From: Proteromonas lacertae
Taxonomy: Eukaryota; Sar; Bigyra; Opalinata; Proteromonadidae
DNA length: 64,000 bases
Reading direction: 5' to 3'
NCBI GenBank assembly: GCA_002245135.1
Contig: NGBS01001167.1
Coordinates: 124,001 to 188,000, forward strand
In this document: positions 58,401 through 64,000 of the stretch, one piece after another
How positions within the stretch are numbered: the stretch's first letter is position 1
How the letters are laid out: every line of letters begins with the position of its first letter
Translations under genes and position numbers: made by a program
Notes under the pieces: model-generated
Told to the model about the DNA's origin: nothing
Databases searched by the model: none
What the model saw: the letters and a program-made list of their open reading frames with translations, nothing else

Positions 58401-61344
58401 TATTGGTGAGGAAGTCTACCAATTTGGATAATTTGTTTATCACAATCTTCACCTTGACTTTGATGAATACTAAATAACAATTTATCTTGTTCAGCTAATA
58501 TTGGTTTTATTGCTGCTCTTTCTTCTTTAGTAAATTACAATTAAAGAAATATAAAATTACAATAAAACAGTAAATAAATAAAAAAAAGATATGATGTTGT
58601 TCCAATATAACATAATACATCAGTTGGATCTATACCTTTCATATAATTAACCATTTCTTCAATTGAATCAAATGGTGGTACAATTATTTTAACCATATTT
58701 CCAGCAATGCCTCCTTGAGAATTCATATATTCACCTATTTGATTAGCTGTATATCCATAATAATCAACTCTTTTACTATTCAATTCAGTTTTCACATATA
58801 TAAAATATATTATTTTCACAGTCAAATGATCTAATTTACCATTTACCCAATCACAGTAATCAGATGGATCATAAAAAGCAGGTGCAATTTGTGTACCTTT
58901 TGATTTTGCTGTTTCATGAATTGTTCTATTTACAACTACACCTGAATGGAATAAATAACTAACGTAACCAAAGGTACCAACATAACAATGACCACCAGGA
59001 CCATCAAAATAACTATTTCTTGCACCTCTATATATATATATATATATATATGATAATGTAATAATAATATATAATAATGAATAAAATATACAATAAAAAT
59101 GATTGTAAATTATCAGTTCTTCTTGCTCTATTGAACGATCTTGACATAATAAACGCTGTTGAATACAATTGTGCCATATTTGAAGTGATTGGCCCAAAAT
59201 AATTCTCATTTCTCACTTCTCTTCTTAATTCTTCACTTACTTCAGAAACCATTGTATCAAAGTAATAACTGACAACATAATGGCCATTGGTAGCTTCTTC
59301 ATCAATCATTTCTAACGTTTCTTCATCTAAAACATAGGATATAATATGGAATTTATCAGATGTAATATTCCATTGTTTTACAGCATTAAAGAAATTGACA
59401 TAATAACTTCTTTCTAATACATTAATTACATAACAACCTTCTTCACACCACGATTTAATCTCACTACAAGCGTTTTGAGCGTTTTGTTCAGTATTATCAT
59501 CTAAATAAAACGGTTCAGCATCTAACATAATTCCATTTTCTTCAGCACTACTTGCAATAATATTGGATGCATTAATAGAAGTAACACTATTACAATATAT
59601 TATCATAATATGTTTCATTTCATATAATTCCATTGTCGATCTCCACAGTGTTTGTATATTAACTCCCATTGATAATACTCTGTTATTACATTGTTCACCA
59701 CCTGTTATACTGTAACTAATAATAGGAATATCATAATTCAATAATTTAATCATATCATTTAAAATATTATCTGGACCAAAGTATAATATTGCAATTACAT
59801 TGAATTTTTCATAATATTTCTTTATATCATTCATTACAGATTCACTACCTTTAGCAGCATCCACAGGAATAGTTAATGTTTTAGTTTCTAAGATTGGTTC
59901 TTCATTATTTATTTTATCTAAAGCAGCATCAATTGTATATTGTACTCCACCAACTAATTTCTTTGATGGACCTGATAAAAGTGTAATAAATAGTACATAT
60001 TGATAAGTAGACCTAAAATTAGTATCAGATATTAAAAAATCACAGAGTAATTCGATTGGCTCACCATTTAATTCTTTTTCTTGAATATCATTACTTATTG
60101 GAAGAGTTCTATATGGTTTATCAGCTAATTTATTTGCACCACTATCTAAAATTACTTCATAACCATCTACATTGCTTACAAGGACGTTATTCGATAATAA
60201 ATAATAATTAATTTCATTAATAGTCCTAACTTCATTATATAAACTATTGATAACCATTTCTGGATCTGTTATTCCTTTTTCTTTTACTTCAGTTAAATAT
60301 AACAATAAAAGTTCATAACTATATGAATAATAATATATAATAATAATTTATATATATTTATACAATATTTTTTCCTCTGTTGTAAAATCATCTATTGATA
60401 CTTTAGCTGGAAGTGTAGCTGGAGCAGATGGAGATGGTCGATTATCTATTACATCATCATATGCAGTTACAAACGCAGTGTCTTTAGAAATATCAAGTGA
60501 TAATATTTGTGAAGCCATATAAAATGAATATTTACCATCTGCATCTCTAGTTGTAGGGAAATGAGAAACATCTCCAGATGAAAACTCTTGAAAGGAAATC
60601 ATGGTTATATTTAATACCTCTGTTGATATATAAGTAGCAACAGGAGTAGTTTCATCAGCTGTTAATAGGTTTATAAATATTGCTTCATCGTTTTTAAATT
60701 CATCCAATACACTTTTCCATAATTTATCATCAGCTGGATCTAATTTGATAATTCTGGTTAAATTCATTTCACTTGTTTGAAAGAATTTTGTGTAAACATC
60801 AACACAAGCTTTCATATCGCTTGCTTCAGAATACATTAGTATAAAATTTGTGTAATTGTTCCAATAATAATTCATATCTATTAAGAAAATGTAGAAATTT
60901 TACAATCATACATTGAAATGACGAATCACACGTCAGATAACCTCTAACTATACGATTATAACATATTGGAAGTGTTCCAAGCACTGAATTAACTATGTAC
61001 ATGTTATATTGGTTATAAATTTTGTTAGATTCCTCAATAGCACTCATATTACTTCTTATACCTTTATATTTAGTAAATACAACACCGCATTTACCTGATT
61101 TCCCTAGACTGGTAAAAGTATCAAGATTATCCTTGTAACTAGTTGTCCCAAATTTCTTAACCTTCATATTATTCTTATCCTTAATCCCCATCGATTTAAA
61201 TAGGGCTTGACTTATATAAATGAACACATCGGCGTACTGGTCATCTTCAAACGCAAAACATACATTATCCAACTCTATATCATCATCTGTTTTACATGTA
61301 CATAAAAAACTAAACAACACGATAAATAAGAATAACGATTTCAT
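49434..61344 (-). CDS. Giant class C-like GPCR with nine tandem UrtA-type Venus-flytrap modules
   Basis: Signal peptide at 61344 (MKSLFLFIVLFSFLCTCK). Nine modules of about 390 residues follow at a 1.15-1.29 kb spacing, most opening with a Cys tag: VCFAFED, LLCDFLI, DYCDWVN, QVCDFDE, YICNFRN, LSCNWDT, KICDHTI, YICDFSR, YICDFTD. Their cores carry the AmiC/UrtA signature, for example VIIFGPL ... FGCYDSFTRNEI ... LFYPHDFEGFECKENIIYCG. Then a class C seven-helix domain (AVCYLMMAVGILFSLLALVF, RAFGRPYAFTLSIHLIFC, FKGILGLFYAKVTKIYRKY) without a cysteine-rich linker, and an 85-residue Ser/Thr-rich tail ending TLRTQQKHN. Six or more of the modules sit in one 6.4 kb exon; about nine short introns are elsewhere. 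Total about 3,800 residues. Ligands are probably amides, urea or amino acids, by family. Confidence 0.85.
58530..58592 (-). other. Candidate AT-AC (U12-type) intron, 63 nt, in the receptor gene
   Basis: In gene sense the intron runs from ATATCTTTTTTTT to TTTCTTTAATTGTAATTTAC. Removal joins ACATC to TAAAGAAGAA, giving GTTSKEERAAIKPIL, which matches the conserved UrtA segment (G-x-x-T-S-x-x-R-x-A-x-x-P). Possible GT-AG choices leave a wrong frame or a stop. The 5' end is one base from ATATCCTT and TTCTTTAAT resembles the U12 branch site, 10-13 bases from the acceptor. Confidence 0.5.
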
Positions 61345-61442
61345 TTTGATTTTTGTAACGACCATTTCTTCAAATGTATCAATTCTTGAATTTATGATGA
61401 GACACAAGAAATAAAGAAAGAGACATATGCAAAATAATTAAA

Positions 61443-64000
61443 TTAACTATCATTGCTTTCTTCGCCTTTACATCTCGTTATATGATCAACCATATCTTGG
61501 TGGTTTGTGAAAAATGTCTTCTTGCAATACACGCATGTCCATTCTTTAGTCATAAATTCATTGAATCCAATCAATCCCATCTTCTTATCAATGTGATACA
61601 AACTATCAAACCACAAAAACTCAATAATTTGTGTTCCCTTCCTTTTAAAACTATTTGTATTAATAATTGCCTGTGATTCAAGGTCTCTCATACTATCGCC
61701 CTTACTAATCTCATTCAAAACAGGAATTCCACTCTATACGATAATAAATCAATAATTAATATAATACTATCATAGTTTCTGCTTCATTTGATGGGATATA
61801 ATCAACATGATAAGATATCTTTTGATTATAAAACTCAGAAATATCATCACATATATCATGTGCAGTTGTTGTATGTGGAGGTGTATTACTTTTATATGAT
61901 TTATTAATTTCTATTAATTCAGGAGGAATAGTTGATATATTTTGAGTTGTAAGTTCAATATTAGTTAAAGGTGGTGGAATAGTTTCAAGTTTATTATAAA
62001 TTAAGAAATGAATTCTCCTTTCTTATTTTCAATGCTTTTGTTAGAACCTAATAACAATAATTATTCTATAAGTTATACTTTCAAAGATTCATGTTGTGTT
62101 TTAAACTTTATCAAAATCCATTTATCGAGGAATAATTGTGTTAAATCATTGTTAGTATCAATGGAAGAACATAACAGCAAAAGTGTTGGTAATAAATCAA
62201 TTCTATAAGTATTCATTAAATATGGTTTTAGAGTTTCTAATATTTCTTCAAAACATAATATCTCATGATAAAACATTGTTTTTGTCTATTAAAAATAAAT
62301 GAATATGATAATACTTTTGAAATAGCTTCTCCCATATAAGGTAATAAAACTGATGTTGGATGTAAGAATAAATACATTTTATATGGTGAGTGAAAAAGTG
62401 CATCAGCTGGAGTTCTATTTATATTTCTAGTGATAAATATAATATTATTAAATAAAATACCCTTCATCTGGAAATGCAAAGTTTGGATTTAGTCCAGCAG
62501 CCATTATAAATGATAAAATTCTTTTATCTTTATGACTTATTTCTGTTATTTCTTTTGATATTGCTCTAAAATCAAATGATTCTCTTTCATTAGTAAAAGC
62601 AAAAGATTTTTTATCTTCTTTTTCTTCCTCTTCTTCTTCATTATCTGATCCATAAGTTTCAGAAAGTCTTAAAAATCTTTTATCTTTACTTACAAATAGA
62701 TTTGATGGTTTTTTATGTCTTCTATCTTCTCTATTCAAAATAACAATAAATTCAATATATATAGATATAGATATATACTTTGTTATTGGTTTTAGATATA
62801 ATTTCTGTTCACTTAAAATCTCTAAGAATTGTTGTCTTAGTTTCAAAATATCATAAAGTCTCTGTTCATTCAAATTATGTCTTTTACACCAATGATAACT
62901 GTTTTTCCCTTCTTTCTTTGTTTTAACCCATTGATAGAATATATTATATAGTGTGAAAGGATCTCCTGAATAATCATCAAATACTCTTTTGTTATATAAA
63001 TCAACACCATTTCCTGCTTTTTTGTTAATATATGGAGACTATGAATTAACAAATGTAAATATATATATATATATATATACTTGAACTGATATAATTCCAG
63101 CTAATAAACATATTTCTTCAGTATAATTTAATATTGATCCATATATTAACATCTTACCAACTGATACTTCAACAGGTAATAATGACAGCAAATTACCTAA
63201 TGGTGTTAATAGTTTATGTTCAGAATGATCTAATGCATCGATTGATTCTAATAGTTCAATTGCTTGTGATATTGTTTTAAATGGAGGAGTTTGATAAAAT
63301 GGAAATTCAAATGGATCAGATGATGGTAATATTTTATGGAGAAATAGAGTTTTAATCTAATTTATAATATATTATTAATAACAATACTTGCAAAACTACA
63401 CTTTCTAAACTAATTCTACATATCTCTGGTATATTATAATCCTCAAAATCATTAAAATTTTCAATTGCATATATTCTAAAACATTTCCCTGGTCCAGTTC
63501 TTCCTGCTCTTCCTTTCCTTTGTTCAGCTGATGCTTTACTTATATAATATTCTTTCAATTGATGTGTATGACTGGATATATCATGATTCATTTCTTTAAC
63601 TTTTCCAGAATCAATAACAAATCTTATTCCATCAATTGTTATGGATGTTTCTGCAATGTTTGTGGATAGAATGCATTTACGAATTCCTAATGGAGCAATA
63701 TCAAATACTTTATCTTGTTTGTCTACTGATAAAGTACTATGTAATGGTAAAACAATCCATTTCTTTGATAACTGAACATACTAAATATTTACATTATAAA
63801 TGAGTAACTATATACATCTTTAAGACTATTAGCAACATAATTAATCTCTTGTAAGCCACTTAAAATATCAAAACATCGCCTCTTTCATAAGATGGATATT
63901 CTTTATCAATTCTTTGTAATAATGATAAATATGGTGAAGTAAAAGTAGAACCATTTGATTTCTATATATAATAAACAATAATAATTATTATAAATACATC
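61443..64000 (-). CDS. DHX34-like DEAH-box RNA helicase (5' part outside window)
   Basis: The N-terminal half lies beyond the right edge. Present: RGDVLIF with [70 protein letters not shown] (motifs IV-VI), then the winged-helix/ratchet part ([54 protein letters not shown]) and the OB-like fold ([20 protein letters not shown]). A C-terminal zinc-finger-like [20 protein letters not shown] ends the protein at 61443, as in DHX34. DHX34 acts in nonsense-mediated decay with UPF1/SMG1. A T seems to be missing in a T-run near 63870, and the frame is unsettled near 62010-62070. Seven or more introns. Confidence 0.85.

Noticed and set aside
1-64000. tRNA, rRNA, CRISPR arrays and recognisable transposons
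   Set aside because: None was found by eye; no reverse transcriptase, transposase or integrase motifs and no terminal repeats were seen.

Overview
The window is nuclear DNA from an AT-rich, very compact single-celled eukaryote. About 27 protein genes fill almost all of it, on both strands, usually separated by 30-270 bases. Most genes carry several minimal introns (about 25-57 nt) that begin GTAT or GTAA and end in TAG; removing them restores frames and conserved domains throughout. TAA, TAG and TGA all end genes, so the standard code applies, which argues against ciliates. A B9-domain ciliary transition-zone protein and a probable CEP104/IFT25-type discoidin domain say the organism builds a cilium or flagellum at some stage; a Cpn10 gene implies a mitochondrion or related organelle. 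I cannot name the lineage.

Layout: 1-9.2 kb holds a UPF1/SEN1-like helicase (running off the left edge), a discoidin-domain protein, and a tandem duplication of a pseudokinase-LRR gene flanking a two-domain glycosyltransferase-like gene. 9.4-17.3 kb: the tRNA adenosine deaminase ADAT1, a Tudor-bearing MSH6, an Hsp70 remnant and inositol-3-phosphate synthase. 17.5-21.8 kb: an MIT-AAA ATPase, a GT92 glycosyltransferase and a TPM-RING membrane protein. 22-34.9 kb: a coiled-coil protein, a propeller-like protein, VAP, TFIIE-beta, NudC, a tiny membrane protein, OGG1, B9D1, an FHA-RING ligase and Cpn10. 35-40.8 kb: a BTB-BACK-SPRY protein, then second copies of the TPM-RING and AAA genes in inverted arrangement. 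40.9-49.3 kb: a coiled-coil protein, a temptin-FnIII-ferric reductase, a CK1-type kinase with an AT-hook tail and CaaX end, and CCDC22. 49.4-61.3 kb is one enormous receptor: nine tandem UrtA-like Venus-flytrap modules followed by a class C seven-helix domain. A DHX34-like helicase runs off the right edge.

The genes do not form one pathway, but themes recur: DNA repair (MSH6, OGG1, possibly the FHA-RING ligase), RNA processing (ADAT1, DHX34, UPF1-like), membrane traffic and contact sites (CCDC22, VAP, MIT-AAA) and cilia or microtubules (B9D1, NudC, discoidin protein). The most striking items are the nine-module receptor, a candidate AT-AC (U12-type) intron inside it, near-identical AAA cores in otherwise divergent paralogs (gene conversion), a Cpn10 gene whose first coding exon is only ATG, and the TPM-RING and CK1-AT-hook-CaaX architectures. 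Several conserved frames are broken by single bases, some in homopolymers, so part of the apparent damage may be consensus error.
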